A stretch of 64,000 nt of DNA from NCBI GenBank assembly GCA_035536915.1, contig DATLNE010000032.1, positions 100,549 through 164,548 on the forward strand, in the 5' to 3' direction. A model generated the notes under the pieces. It was not told the origin of the DNA. It saw only the letters and a list, made by a program, of their open reading frames with translations, and did no database searches. This stretch comes from Acidimicrobiales bacterium. GTDB lineage: Bacteria > Actinomycetota > Acidimicrobiia > Acidimicrobiales > JAHWLA01. The position numbers and the translations under genes were made by a program. Below are positions 1 to 8,384 of the stretch, one piece after another. How positions within the stretch are numbered: position 1 is the first letter of the stretch; each line of letters opens with the position of its first letter.

Positions 1-1838
1 CGGTTGACGGTCGCCGCTCGCAGGGCGAGCTCGAAAGCGTCCAGGTGTTGCCCTTCGAGCGCATAGGCATTCGACAGCCAAAGGCAAAGCAGGCCGTTGC
101 CGGGAGCCTTGGCCACCGCCTGCTCCATGAGCTTCACCGGGGGCTTTTCGCCCTTGTCGTCGTCGGCGTGATAGGCGGCCAGGGCATCGGAGCTGTCGGC
201 GGGCCACTGAGCCCAATGGGGCACGCGATCCGAGCGTGCCAGCACGACGGTTGCCGCCCAGTAGGCCGCCTTGCGCAGGGCTTCGGCGGGCGCGTTGTCG
301 TGCACCAGGCGCTGGTGGACGACCTCCTTGGTGCGGCGGTCGGTGACGCGCACGGCGATGGTGGTGGGCGTCGCGCCGGGGACGGTGGGCGGTGTCTCGG
401 CGGCGGCCGGGGTAGGCGTCGCGGCAGGGGCGGTAGCCGGCGTACCGGTGGGCACGGTGCGGTAGGTGACCGTGTAGCCACGCTTCTCCCCGAGCGCGAC
501 AGCGACAGCAGCGACAAGCTTGCCGATCGCGTTCCCGGCCGGGACCTTGGTGGCATCGAGCAATTCGGCGACGGGCACGAGAGCGGCCGCACCGGGCACG
601 GCGCCGGGAGCAGGGACGTTGCGGAGCACGTAGGTCCTGAACAGTTCGTCCTCGGGTCCGGGCTCGTTTTCCTTGATCGGCTGTACCACGACCGGGCCCA
701 ACGCCTTTCGCGCCGCCCGGCGTTCGAGCGCCACGTAAGTGAGCACGGAGAGCGCGGCCAGGAGGAGCCACCCGACCACGCCGGGATCGACGGGCACCTG
801 ATCCGCCTCTTCGCCGTCGCCGCCGATCCACGGGAGCTCGCCGAGAAGGACACCGCCGCCCGCACGGACGGCGGCGACGGCGTCCACGTCCTCGACGCCC
901 CGGCCGCGCCGCCCGGCCGCCGCGGCTCGCTTGTCGAGCTTCTCCTCGAGGTCCTTCTCCGCCGCCTCTTTCGCCTTGTCGGTGGCGAGGGCGTGCTCGT
1001 AGCGAGCAACTTCGACCTCGGCGCCGGCGCCGAGGAGTTCGAGCTCGGCGAGGAGGACCGAGCATGTCGAGTCGGCCAGGCAGCGCGGTGCTGCCCCGTC
1101 GAGGTGCATCGCTCCGCCCGCCGCCTTGCACAGCTGGTCGACAGCTTCTTCGGCCTCCTTCGGTGAGGCAGGCGCAGGGGCGGGTTTCGGCAACACGGCG
1201 GCCTCGACGGCTGCCACCGCAGCCTCGGCAGCGCCACGGAGCGCACCGAGGTCGAGGGCCTTCACCCGCCGGCGCTGCTCCGCCAACCGCGCCGACGCCG
1301 ACGGGCCTGCCAGGAGGGCGCGAAGGTCGGCCTCCAAGGAACGGAGGCTGTCGATGGCCGGCCCCGGCGGGGCAACGGCAAGCAGCCGGCCCAGTTCGGC
1401 GAGGGCGTCGGGAGCTGGTGCGGCCCCTCCCCCCGTGGCCCGCGCGGGGTCGGCCGCCTTCGAGGCGGCGAGCAGCTTCGTCCGCAACTCACCGGCCGTC
1501 TCACGCGCCGAGGCCGCACGCTCACGGCCGATCGCCCCGCGGCCCACGTCGATCAGCCCCACGGCCACGACTACCAAGCTGGCCACGAGGAAGATGCGCA
1601 CAAGCCCGACGGCGTATCTCGTGGAAGCCAGGAGGGCGACGATCGCCACCCCCAGTACCAGCAAGCCCAGGCCCCGCCCGTCGGGCTCGCCGCAGAGGAC
1701 ATAGGCCGTTCCCCCGGCCACCAGGCCGGCCATGCCGGCCAGCACGGCGGCGTTCAGGAGGCGCCCGTCGGACGAGACCGCTCGCCGAGCCGCGGCAACT
1801 GCGCCCCCTTGGCTCTGGAACCACGCCTCAACGCTCAC
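1..1838 (-). CDS. membrane protein of unknown function, 3' end off the window
   Basis: I do not recognise this protein. A frame stays open from a GTG at 1838 to the left edge (612 residues seen), with an in-frame TAA seven codons upstream of the GTG. Three hydrophobic segments lie at about residues 27-49, 56-76 and 77-99. They are followed by a long Ala/Glu/Arg-rich, probably helical stretch, another membrane segment near residue 370, and then a soluble part with a Pro/Thr/Ala-rich linker. The last visible residues (around KAPGNGLLCLWLSNAYALEG) resemble a tetratricopeptide helix pair, so TPR repeats may continue off the edge. Other frames across this stretch are Arg/Pro-rich shadows. Function unknown; the reading frame itself is well supported by GC-rich third positions. 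Confidence 0.7.
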   Translation of the reverse strand, partial: MSVEAWFQSQGGAVAAARRAVSSDGRLLNAAVLAGMAGLVAGGTAYVLCGEPDGRGLGLLVLGVAIVALLASTRYAVGLVRIFLVASLVVVAVGLIDVGRGAIGRERAASARETAGELRTKLLAASKAADPARATGGGAAPAPDALAELGRLLAVAPPGPAIDSLRSLEADLRALLAGPSASARLAEQRRRVKALDLGALRGAAEAAVAAVEAAVLPKPAPAPASPKEAEEAVDQLCKAAGGAMHLDGAAPRCLADSTCSVLLAELELLGAGAEVEVARYEHALATDKAKEAAEKDLEEKLDKRAAAAGRRGRGVEDVDAVAAVRAGGGVLLGELPWIGGDGEEADQVPVDPGVVGWLLLAALSVLTYVALERRAARKALGPVVVQPIKENEPGPEDELFRTYVLRNVPAPGAVPGAAALVPVAELLDATKVPAGNAIGKLVAAVAVALGEKRGYTVTYRTVPTGTPATAPAATPTPAAAETPPTVPGATPTTIAVRVTDRRTKEVVHQRLVHDNAPAEALRKAAYWAATVVLARSDRVPHWAQWPADSSDALAAYHADDDKGEKPPVKLMEQAVAKAPGNGLLCLWLSNAYALEGQHLDAFELALRAATVN

Positions 1839-1963
1839 GAGAACACGCCTTGCGCGTTACACACCATCCGCCCCCCCTGTTGCACTGCAGACGATACGTG
1901 CCGCCTGCCCGACCGTCTCTAGCGCGTGCGGGCCATTCTCAGGCCACCGATGTGCCTAGTCCG

Positions 1964-1969
1964 TAGGAT
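1964..1969 (+). promoter_or_regulatory. -10 box of a leaderless promoter
   Basis: TAGGAT ends 6 nt before the GTG start at 1976. This spacing places the transcription start at or next to the start codon. No Shine-Dalgarno sequence is visible, which supports a leaderless mRNA. Confidence 0.5.
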
Positions 1970-1975
1970 GCGAAG

Positions 1976-2869
1976 GTGCCGTTGAGCCCTGACGCCCAAG
2001 TCGTGTTCGACCGGCTGGCGCAGGCCGGCAACCTCACGATCGAAGACCTCGGCCTCGACGTGTTGCGCACACTGTTGGCCAACTTCAACCGCATCGACAG
2101 CGACGGGCCCGAGGTCCCCACCGAGGACGCCACCGCAGACGGCGTGCCCGTGCGGCTGTACCGGCCCGACGACGCGGTCGGCACGCTGGTGTGGTTCCAC
2201 GGCGGCGGGTGGTGCCTGGGGAGCATGGACGAGCACGACGCCTTCTGCCGCCGCTTTGCCGTGGCGGCAGGCACGACGATCGTCAACGTCGACTACCGCC
2301 TCGCCCCGGAACATCCTTTCCCTGCCGGGTTCGACGACTGCTACGCGGCCACCAAGTGGGCGGCCGCCACATTGCCGGGGCCCACCGCCGTCGGGGGCGA
2401 CAGCGCGGGCGGCAACCTGGCCGCGGCCGTGACCTTCAAAGCGCGAGACGACGGCCCTCCCCTGGCCTTCCAACTGCTCGTCTATCCCGCGGTCGACGCC
2501 GAGATGAGCTACCCCTCGATGAAGGAGAACGGGGAGGGGTACTTTCTCTACGAAGCAGACACCCGCTGGTTCTGGGACCACTACCTGGCGGGCCACGACC
2601 GCCGCGACCCGTTGGCATCGCCGATCTACGCGGACGACCTCGGTGGCCTGCCGCCCGCCTACGTGGTCACTACCGAGTACGACCCCCTGCGCGACGAAGG
2701 CGAGGCCTACGCCTTGCGGCTGGAGCAGGCGGGCGTTCCCACGTTGCGTCGTCGCTGGGACGGCGAACTGCACGCCTTCTTCACCGCGGGCAAGGTCTAC
2801 GCAGCGGCGCAACCCGCCACAGAGGAGGCCGCCGCCGCCCTCCGGGCTGCACTGCGCGGCACCGGTTAG
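1976..2869 (+). CDS. alpha/beta hydrolase, HSL-type esterase
   Basis: 297-aa carboxylesterase/lipase of the hormone-sensitive-lipase family, expected to hydrolyse short-chain esters in the cytoplasm. The oxyanion-hole motif HGGGW is near residue 75 and the nucleophile motif GDSAGG near residue 142. An Asp in YDPLRDEG and the His in GELHAFF complete the probable Ser-Asp-His triad. There is no signal peptide. The GTG start is chosen because a TAGGAT -10 box lies 6 nt upstream. The stop TAG (2867-2869) overlaps the stop of the convergent permease gene by two bases, so there is no room for a terminator between them. Substrate cannot be told from sequence. Confidence 0.9.
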   Translation: MPLSPDAQVVFDRLAQAGNLTIEDLGLDVLRTLLANFNRIDSDGPEVPTEDATADGVPVRLYRPDDAVGTLVWFHGGGWCLGSMDEHDAFCRRFAVAAGTTIVNVDYRLAPEHPFPAGFDDCYAATKWAAATLPGPTAVGGDSAGGNLAAAVTFKARDDGPPLAFQLLVYPAVDAEMSYPSMKENGEGYFLYEADTRWFWDHYLAGHDRRDPLASPIYADDLGGLPPAYVVTTEYDPLRDEGEAYALRLEQAGVPTLRRRWDGELHAFFTAGKVYAAAQPATEEAAAALRAALRGTG

Positions 2870-3735
2870 GCCCGGCGACCCTCGGCGGCCACCGTGGCCA
2901 GGTCTTCGACGCCGGCCACGTCCATGGCCCCTGCGTTGTAGCGGCGGCGCTGGCGCACTTCCAAGCGACGGGCGACCTGGCTCAGGGCGAAGTTCACCAC
3001 GACATAGAAGGCGGCCACGAAGACCAGCGACTGCAGCATGTTCCCGTAGAACTCGCCGCTGAGCCGGCCCCGGCGCAACAGTTCCTCGTAGGTGATCACG
3101 TAGCCCAACGAGGTGTCCTTCAGCAGGGTCACCAACTGGCTCACGATGGCGGGCACCATGCGGCGTACGGCTTGGGGCACGATCACGGTGAACATGGCCT
3201 GCCAGTACGACAGGCCGATGGCGTAGGCGGCTTCGGACTGGCCCCGGTCGAGCGACAGGATGCCCGCCCGGAAGATCTCGGCCACCACGGCGCCGTTGTA
3301 GGCCACCAGGGCCAGCACCAGGTACCAGAACACCGGGAGCTGGATGCCGTACTTGGGCAGGCCCAGCCCCGAGAAGTAGATGAGCAGCAGCAGGGGCATG
3401 GCCCGGAAGAACTCGACCCACGCGCCCGCCGCCCATCGCACCGGCTTGTTGCGGGCCAGGCGCCCGAGGGCCAGGAAGGTGGCCAGGACCAAGGCCAACC
3501 CCATGGCCACCATCGCCGCCTTCATGGTGTTGGCCAGCCCTGTGAGGAAGAAGCGGATGACCGAGCGCTGGGTCAGCGGCTTCCACAGCGCTTCGTCGAA
3601 CTGGTTGCGGTCGGCGAGGCGCTGAACGGCGACGCCGATGACGGCGGCCACCAGCACGGCGGCGACGATCGAGGCGATCCACACCCGGCGGCGGGCCTTG
3701 GGGCCGAGGGCGTCGGCCAGCACGGTGGCGGTCAT
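2866..3735 (-). CDS. amino-acid ABC transporter permease (GluD-like)
   Basis: 289-aa inner-membrane permease of the HisM/GluD family, one of two permeases forming the channel of a polar amino-acid importer. After a positively charged N-terminus there is one membrane segment (about 17-37), then the conserved multi-pass core. The EAA loop region (about residues 185-205, SEAAYAIGLSYWQAM) contacts the ATPase. The ATG overlaps the stop of the first permease (ATGA), so translation is probably coupled. It is the last gene of the operon ATPase, binding protein, permease, permease, the same order as gluABCD of Corynebacterium. Substrate (glutamate or a related amino acid) is inferred from that order. 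Confidence 0.88.
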   Translation of the reverse strand: MTATVLADALGPKARRRVWIASIVAAVLVAAVIGVAVQRLADRNQFDEALWKPLTQRSVIRFFLTGLANTMKAAMVAMGLALVLATFLALGRLARNKPVRWAAGAWVEFFRAMPLLLLIYFSGLGLPKYGIQLPVFWYLVLALVAYNGAVVAEIFRAGILSLDRGQSEAAYAIGLSYWQAMFTVIVPQAVRRMVPAIVSQLVTLLKDTSLGYVITYEELLRRGRLSGEFYGNMLQSLVFVAAFYVVVNFALSQVARRLEVRQRRRYNAGAMDVAGVEDLATVAAEGRRA

Positions 3736-4376
3736 CGTTTGATCGCCACCCGGCGCTCGACGATGCCGATGCCCCACCCCAGCGGCAGGGTCAACGTGAG
3801 ATAGGCAGCGGCCGCTCCCAAGAACACCGGGATGGGCCGGGCGGTAGCGGTGTTGAGGCGGTCGGCTACCTCGGTGAGCTCCAACACGGAGATGACTGAG
3901 GCCACCGACGAGTTGCGCACCAAGGCGCTGAGCAGGCTGCCCAGCGGCGCCACCACGGTGCGAAAGGCCTGCGGCAGCACCACGATGGTGAGCACCTGCG
4001 GGAAGGTGAGCCCGAGGGAACGGGCCGCTTCGGCCTGGCCCGTCGACACCGCGTTGATGCCGGAGCGAATGGTCTCGGCCACGAACGAACTCGTGTACAT
4101 GCTGAGCACGATCACCGCGGTGACGAACGCCTCGTAGCGGATGCCGACCTTGGTGAGGCCGAAGTAGAAGAGGATGAAGTGGACGGCCAGCGGCGTGTTG
4201 CGCACCAGCTCCACATACGTCGCCCCCGCCCATCGCAGCGGGGGAACGGGCCCGACCCGGAACGCGGCGACCACGGTGCCGATCACCACTGCCGCCGCGA
4301 ACGACAGCAGGGTAAGCGACACCGTGGTCCGCATCCCCTCGACGTAGGTGCCGAGGTTGTCGAAGACGATGTTCAG
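3732..4376 (-). CDS. amino-acid ABC transporter permease (GluC-like)
   Basis: About 214-aa permease of the HisM/GluC family with 4-5 membrane segments and an EAA loop (GQAEAARSLGLTFPQVL). The conserved N-terminal pattern (NIVFDNLGTYVEGMRTT) begins directly after the binding-protein stop, and the only start-like codon before it is CTG at 4376, four bases past that stop. The alternative is the ATG at 4334, which would cut into the conserved N-terminus. A longer reading frame to 4490 overlaps the binding-protein gene and gives Arg-rich nonsense, so I reject it. The stop overlaps the next gene (ATGA). The CTG start is the uncertain point. Confidence 0.8.
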   Translation of the reverse strand: MNIVFDNLGTYVEGMRTTVSLTLLSFAAAVVIGTVVAAFRVGPVPPLRWAGATYVELVRNTPLAVHFILFYFGLTKVGIRYEAFVTAVIVLSMYTSSFVAETIRSGINAVSTGQAEAARSLGLTFPQVLTIVVLPQAFRTVVAPLGSLLSALVRNSSVASVISVLELTEVADRLNTATARPIPVFLGAAAAYLTLTLPLGWGIGIVERRVAIKR

Positions 4377-4380
4377 GGCG

Positions 4381-5412
4381 TTACCGCGTGGTACTGGTGG
4401 TCGACGACGACGCGGACGACGAGCTCGTCGACGAGGACGTACCGCCCGAGCCGCCCGCCGTGGTCGACGTGCTGCTGCCGGTCGAGCCACCCGTGGTGGC
4501 GTAGCGGTCGATGCTCGGCGGCCGCGGCGTGTCGAGCCCCAGCTTGCCCAGCGTCCGCTCGAAAGCGGCAGCCCACTGGCCGTTGCGGAAGATCTCCTCC
4601 AACCGGTCGTTGAGGAAGTCGCGGAAGGCCTGGTCGCCCTTCTTGAGGCCCACGCCGTAGGGCTCGTCGCTGAACGGCGCCTTGACCAGCTTGTAGGCGT
4701 TGTTCGACTGCGAGACCAAGCCGGCCAGGATGGTGTTGTCGGTGGTCACCGCCACCACTCGCCCGTCGCCGAGGGCTTCGGCGCACTGCGAGTAGGTGTC
4801 GAACAGCGTGACCTCGGCGGTGGGCGCCTTGGCCCGCACGTTCTTCTCCGAGGTCGAGCCCTTGACCGTGCAGACCTTCTTGCCCGCCAGGTCGGTGACG
4901 CTCTTGATGGCATTGTCGCCGGCCTTGACCATCAGGTCCTGCTGGGCCACGAAGTACGGCCCGGCGAAGTCGACCACCTGCTTGCGGGTGTCGTTGATGG
5001 TGTAGGTGGCGATCACCAGGTCGACGCGGCCTTCTTGGATGAAGGGCTCACGGTTCTTCGACACCGCTTCGACGAACTCGATGTTCGCTTCCTGCCCGTC
5101 GAGGCGGCCGCCGTAGATGCCCTGGGCGATCAGCTTGCCGATCTCGACGTCGAAGCCCTCGATCTTGCCGGTGGTCGGGTTCTTCTGGCCGAACCCGGGC
5201 TGGTCGAACTTCACGCCGATTGTGATCTTGCCGTCGGACTGCAAGCTCGCCATGGTGCTGCCCGAGGCAAAGCTCGGACGGGCGACCTCGTCGCCGCCCT
5301 TGTCGTCTGTCGGGTTTGTAACCGCACCGCCGTCGTCGTCGTCACCGCATGCTGCACCGGTGAGGGCGACGACGAGCAACAGGGCGATGGTCCACCAACG
5401 CCGTCTCGTCAT
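4381..5412 (-). CDS. amino-acid ABC transporter substrate-binding lipoprotein (GluB-like)
   Basis: 343-aa periplasmic-type binding protein (SBP family 3) that captures the amino acid outside the membrane. The signal peptide MTRRRWWTIALLLVVALTGA is followed by a lipobox with Cys at about residue 22, so it should be lipid-anchored. The body matches glutamate/glutamine binding proteins (GFDVEIGKLIAQ, RVDLVIATYTIND). The start is fixed by AAAGGAGAT 7 nt upstream of the ATG. Oddly, the last 35 residues are a Ser/Thr/Gly tail, unlike the compact ends usual in this family. It may be a glycosylated or wall-spanning spacer. Second gene of the gluABCD-like operon. Confidence 0.92.
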   Translation of the reverse strand: MTRRRWWTIALLLVVALTGAACGDDDDGGAVTNPTDDKGGDEVARPSFASGSTMASLQSDGKITIGVKFDQPGFGQKNPTTGKIEGFDVEIGKLIAQGIYGGRLDGQEANIEFVEAVSKNREPFIQEGRVDLVIATYTINDTRKQVVDFAGPYFVAQQDLMVKAGDNAIKSVTDLAGKKVCTVKGSTSEKNVRAKAPTAEVTLFDTYSQCAEALGDGRVVAVTTDNTILAGLVSQSNNAYKLVKAPFSDEPYGVGLKKGDQAFRDFLNDRLEEIFRNGQWAAAFERTLGKLGLDTPRPPSIDRYATTGGSTGSSTSTTAGGSGGTSSSTSSSSASSSTTSTTR

Positions 5413-5428
5413 ACCTGTATCTCCTTTG

Positions 5429-6169
5429 TCAATGGCTGAGGATCTTCGAGAGGAAGTCGCGAGCCCGTTCCGTCTTGGCCTGCGCGAAGAACTCTTCGGG
5501 CGGCGACATTTCAAGTACCTGTCCGCCGTCCATGAACACCACTTGTTGGGCCGCCGACCGGGCGAAGCCCATCTCGTGGCTGACCACGATCATCGTCTTG
5601 CCCTCTGACGCCAGCTCCAACATGACGTCGAGGACCTCCTTGATCATCTCGGGGTCGAGGGCCGAGGTGGGCTCGTCGAACATGAGGACCTTGGGCTCCA
5701 TGGCCAGCGCCCGGGCGATGGCCGCCCGCTGCTGCTGCCCGCCGGAGAGCTCGGCCGGGTAGCGGTCGGCCTTGTCGGCGATGCCGACCCGCTCCAGCAG
5801 TTGCATGGCCCGTTCCTTGGCCTCTTTCTTCGACAACCCCCGCACCTTTGTGGGGCCGAGGGTGACGTTGGCGAGCACGCTCTTGTGGGCGAAGAGGTTG
5901 AACGACTGGAACACCATGCCCACGTCGGCCCGCAGCTTGGCCAGGGCCTTGCCTTCCTCGGGCAGGGCAACGCCGTCGATGGTGATGGTGCCGCTGTCGA
6001 TGGGCTCCAGCCGGTTGATGCACCGGCACAGCGTCGACTTGCCCGAGCCCGACGGGCCGACCACGACGACGACGTCGCCACGGTTGACGACGAGGTCGAC
6101 GTCCTTCAGGACGTGGAGGTCACCAAAGGACTTGTTGACTTTCTCGACGACGACAAGCGGGCTCCCCAT
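5429..6169 (-). CDS. polar amino-acid ABC transporter ATP-binding protein (GluA-like)
   Basis: 246-aa ATPase that powers the importer encoded by the next three genes. Walker A GPSGSGKST is near residue 38, the Q-loop near 85 (VFQSFNLF), the signature LSGGQQQR near 141, Walker B VLMFDEPTSALD near 161 and the switch His in SHEMG near 199. Length and motifs are typical of the GlnQ/GluA family. A TAGGGT -10 box ends 9 nt before the ATG, and no ribosome site is evident, so the operon mRNA may be leaderless. Sixteen bases separate it from the binding-protein gene, which carries its own strong ribosome site. Confidence 0.93.
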   Translation of the reverse strand: MGSPLVVVEKVNKSFGDLHVLKDVDLVVNRGDVVVVVGPSGSGKSTLCRCINRLEPIDSGTITIDGVALPEEGKALAKLRADVGMVFQSFNLFAHKSVLANVTLGPTKVRGLSKKEAKERAMQLLERVGIADKADRYPAELSGGQQQRAAIARALAMEPKVLMFDEPTSALDPEMIKEVLDVMLELASEGKTMIVVSHEMGFARSAAQQVVFMDGGQVLEMSPPEEFFAQAKTERARDFLSKILSH

Positions 6170-6208
6170 TCGCCGCGGACCCTACCCCGTTCGAGGGCCG
6201 TCGCATCG

Positions 6209-8308
6209 TCAGGACTTGAAGAGGAAGTCTTCTTCGTCGGCGTCCACCAGGGCGCGCACCTCCTCGGCCAGCACCGGGTGCTGCTCCAAGAAGGGGTCGC
6301 CGTCGACCACCCGGAAGGCCAGTTCGCGGGCCTGGACCACCATCTGCTTGTCGCGCCGGAGCGACGCCAGCTTGAGGTCGGAACGGCCTTTCTGGCGAGC
6401 GCCCCGAATCGTGCCCGCCCCTCGTAGGTCGAGGTCGACCTCCGCCAGCTCGAAGCCGTCGGTGGTGCGTTCGACGGCGGCCAGGCGCTCGCTCTCGGCG
6501 TCGCCCAGGAGGTAGCACCAACTGCGGGCCGACCCCCGGCCGACCCGGCCCCGGAGCTGGTGGAGCTGGGCGATGCCGAAGCGGTCGGCGTCCTCGATGA
6601 CCATGACGGTGGCGTTGGGCACGTCGACGCCGACCTCGATGACGGTGGTGGCCACCAGCACGTCGACCTCGCCTCGGCGGAAGGCGGCCATCACCGGTTC
6701 CTTGTCGGCCGGGCGCATCTGCCCGTGCAGCAGGCCGAGGCGCAGGTCGGCCAGCACCTCGGTGCGCAGCCGCTCGTATTCCTCGATGGCCGACTTGGCC
6801 TGCACCCGCTCGGACTCATCGACCAATGGGCACACCACGTACGCCTGGCGGCCCGCGGCCACCTCCTCCTTGACCCGGCTCCAGGCCTCGGCCTCCTCCA
6901 GCGGCCCCCGGGCCCACACGGTGGTGATCGCGGTGCGGCCGGGCGGGAGCTCGTCGAGCACGGTCATGTCGAGGTCGCCGTAGACGGTCATGGCCGCCGT
7001 GCGCGGGATCGGCGTGGCCGTCATCACCAGCACGTCGGGGTCGTCGCCCTTGCCCCGCAAGGCGGCCCGCTGCTCCACGCCGAAACGGTGCTGCTCGTCG
7101 ATGACCACCAGGCCGAGGCGCTTGAAGGCGACCTGTTCGGTGAGCAGGGCATGGGTGCCGATGAGGATGTCGACCTGCCCGGCTGTCAACGCCGCGTGCA
7201 GCTTGGTGCGTTCCGACGCCGTAGTGCGGTTGGTGAGGAGCTCGACCCGCAGCGGCCGTTCCTCGAACAACGACCCGCCCGCGTCGGGCACGGTGAGGTC
7301 GGCCAGCAGGGCGCGCACGGCGACGTGGTGCTGTTCGGCCAGCACTTCGGTGGGGGCCATGAAGGCGCCTTGGTGGCCGCCCTGCACGGCGGTGAGCAGC
7401 GCGCTTACCGCCACCACGGTCTTGCCAGAACCCACGTCGCCTTGGAGGAGGCGGTGCATGGGGTGCGGCCCCGCCATGTCGGCTTCGACCTCTGCGATGG
7501 CCCGCCGCTGGGCGTTGGTGAGCGGGAACGGGAGGCGCTGGTGGAAGCGGGGCACCAGTTCGCCTTCGACGGTGTGGCGGATGCCCTTCGACTCCCGCTC
7601 CAAGGCCCGCTTGCGCAGCACGAGGGTCATCTGCAGGCGGAACAGTTCGTCGAAAGCCAGGCGGCGGCGCGCGGCGTAGGCGGCGTCGAGCGACTCGGGC
7701 TGATGGATTTGGGAGAAGGCCCAGGTGCGATCGGCCAGGTCGAACTCGTCATTGGCCGCGGCGGGGAGCGGGTCGGCGAAGTCGCCCGCCCGGGCCAAGG
7801 CCTCCTCCACCCACGCCGCGACCTCCCACGTGACCAGGCCCGCCTTCTCCGACTGCGGGTACATGGGCACGATGCGGCCGGTACGGTCGCCGATGAGGTC
7901 GACGAGCGGGTTGGCCATCTGGCGGCGGCCCTTGTAGACGTCGAGCTTGCCGAAGAAGACCGCGGTGGTGCCGACCGGCAGTTGCTTGGCCCGCCACGAC
8001 TGGTTGAAGAACGTGCAGCGCAGGTAGGCGGTGCCGTCGTAGACCTCGACCTCGGCGATGGCCCGGCCCTGGCGGCTGCGGCGGGCGCTGCTGCGCTTGA
8101 CCTCGGCCACGACCATGGCCTCCTCCCCCACGGCCAGCTCGCCGATGGCCACCTGCGCGGTGCGGTCGACGTAGCGCCGCGGGTAGTGGGTGAGCAGGTC
8201 GTAGACCGTCTCGATGCCCACCTCTTTGAGGGCGTCGGCCCGCTTGGCTCCCACCCCGCGCAACTCGGTGACAGCGATGTTGGCCAGCTGCTGCAGGCTC
8301 CTCGCCAC
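6209..8308 (-). CDS. recG: ATP-dependent DNA helicase RecG
   Basis: 699-aa SF2 helicase that remodels stalled replication forks and branch-migrates recombination intermediates. The N-terminal wedge/OB region binds branched DNA (residues about 1-250). The helicase core shows motif I GDVGSGKT near 291, a DEQH box (VVIDEQHRFGVEQR) near 400, and the RecG-typical motif VI QLRGRVGRG near 592. Length fits the family. The start is a GTG (MARSLQQL). It lies 76 bp downstream of the DAK-domain gene, and a perfect 22-bp stem between the two should separate their transcripts. The stop is 39 bp before the gluA start. Confidence 0.95.
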   Translation of the reverse strand: MARSLQQLANIAVTELRGVGAKRADALKEVGIETVYDLLTHYPRRYVDRTAQVAIGELAVGEEAMVVAEVKRSSARRSRQGRAIAEVEVYDGTAYLRCTFFNQSWRAKQLPVGTTAVFFGKLDVYKGRRQMANPLVDLIGDRTGRIVPMYPQSEKAGLVTWEVAAWVEEALARAGDFADPLPAAANDEFDLADRTWAFSQIHQPESLDAAYAARRRLAFDELFRLQMTLVLRKRALERESKGIRHTVEGELVPRFHQRLPFPLTNAQRRAIAEVEADMAGPHPMHRLLQGDVGSGKTVVAVSALLTAVQGGHQGAFMAPTEVLAEQHHVAVRALLADLTVPDAGGSLFEERPLRVELLTNRTTASERTKLHAALTAGQVDILIGTHALLTEQVAFKRLGLVVIDEQHRFGVEQRAALRGKGDDPDVLVMTATPIPRTAAMTVYGDLDMTVLDELPPGRTAITTVWARGPLEEAEAWSRVKEEVAAGRQAYVVCPLVDESERVQAKSAIEEYERLRTEVLADLRLGLLHGQMRPADKEPVMAAFRRGEVDVLVATTVIEVGVDVPNATVMVIEDADRFGIAQLHQLRGRVGRGSARSWCYLLGDAESERLAAVERTTDGFELAEVDLDLRGAGTIRGARQKGRSDLKLASLRRDKQMVVQARELAFRVVDGDPFLEQHPVLAEEVRALVDADEEDFLFKS

Positions 8309-8322
8309 GGCCGGCTACCCGG

Positions 8323-8370
8323 TTCTGGTCCGGGAATCCGGCGCCACCGCGCCGGATTCCCGGACCAGAA
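8323..8370. terminator. perfect 22-bp stem hairpin between the DAK gene and recG
   Basis: The arms 8323-8344 and 8349-8370 are perfectly complementary around a 4-nt loop. The hairpin starts 15 nt past the stop of the upstream (minus-strand) gene and has no U tail, like the tail-less intrinsic terminators reported in actinobacteria. Its outer 12 nt, TTCTGGTCCGGG, recur exactly at 52556-52567 next to another gene end, so it is a dispersed repeat and not only a random terminator. Confidence 0.75.
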
Positions 8371-8384
8371 CGGTCAGGTGGGGC

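Noticed and set aside
45..1246. Frames on both strands at the left edge (373 and 370 codons)
   Set aside because: Arg/Pro or Gly/Arg-rich shadows. The third minus-strand frame, open to the window edge, shows membrane helices and normal composition.
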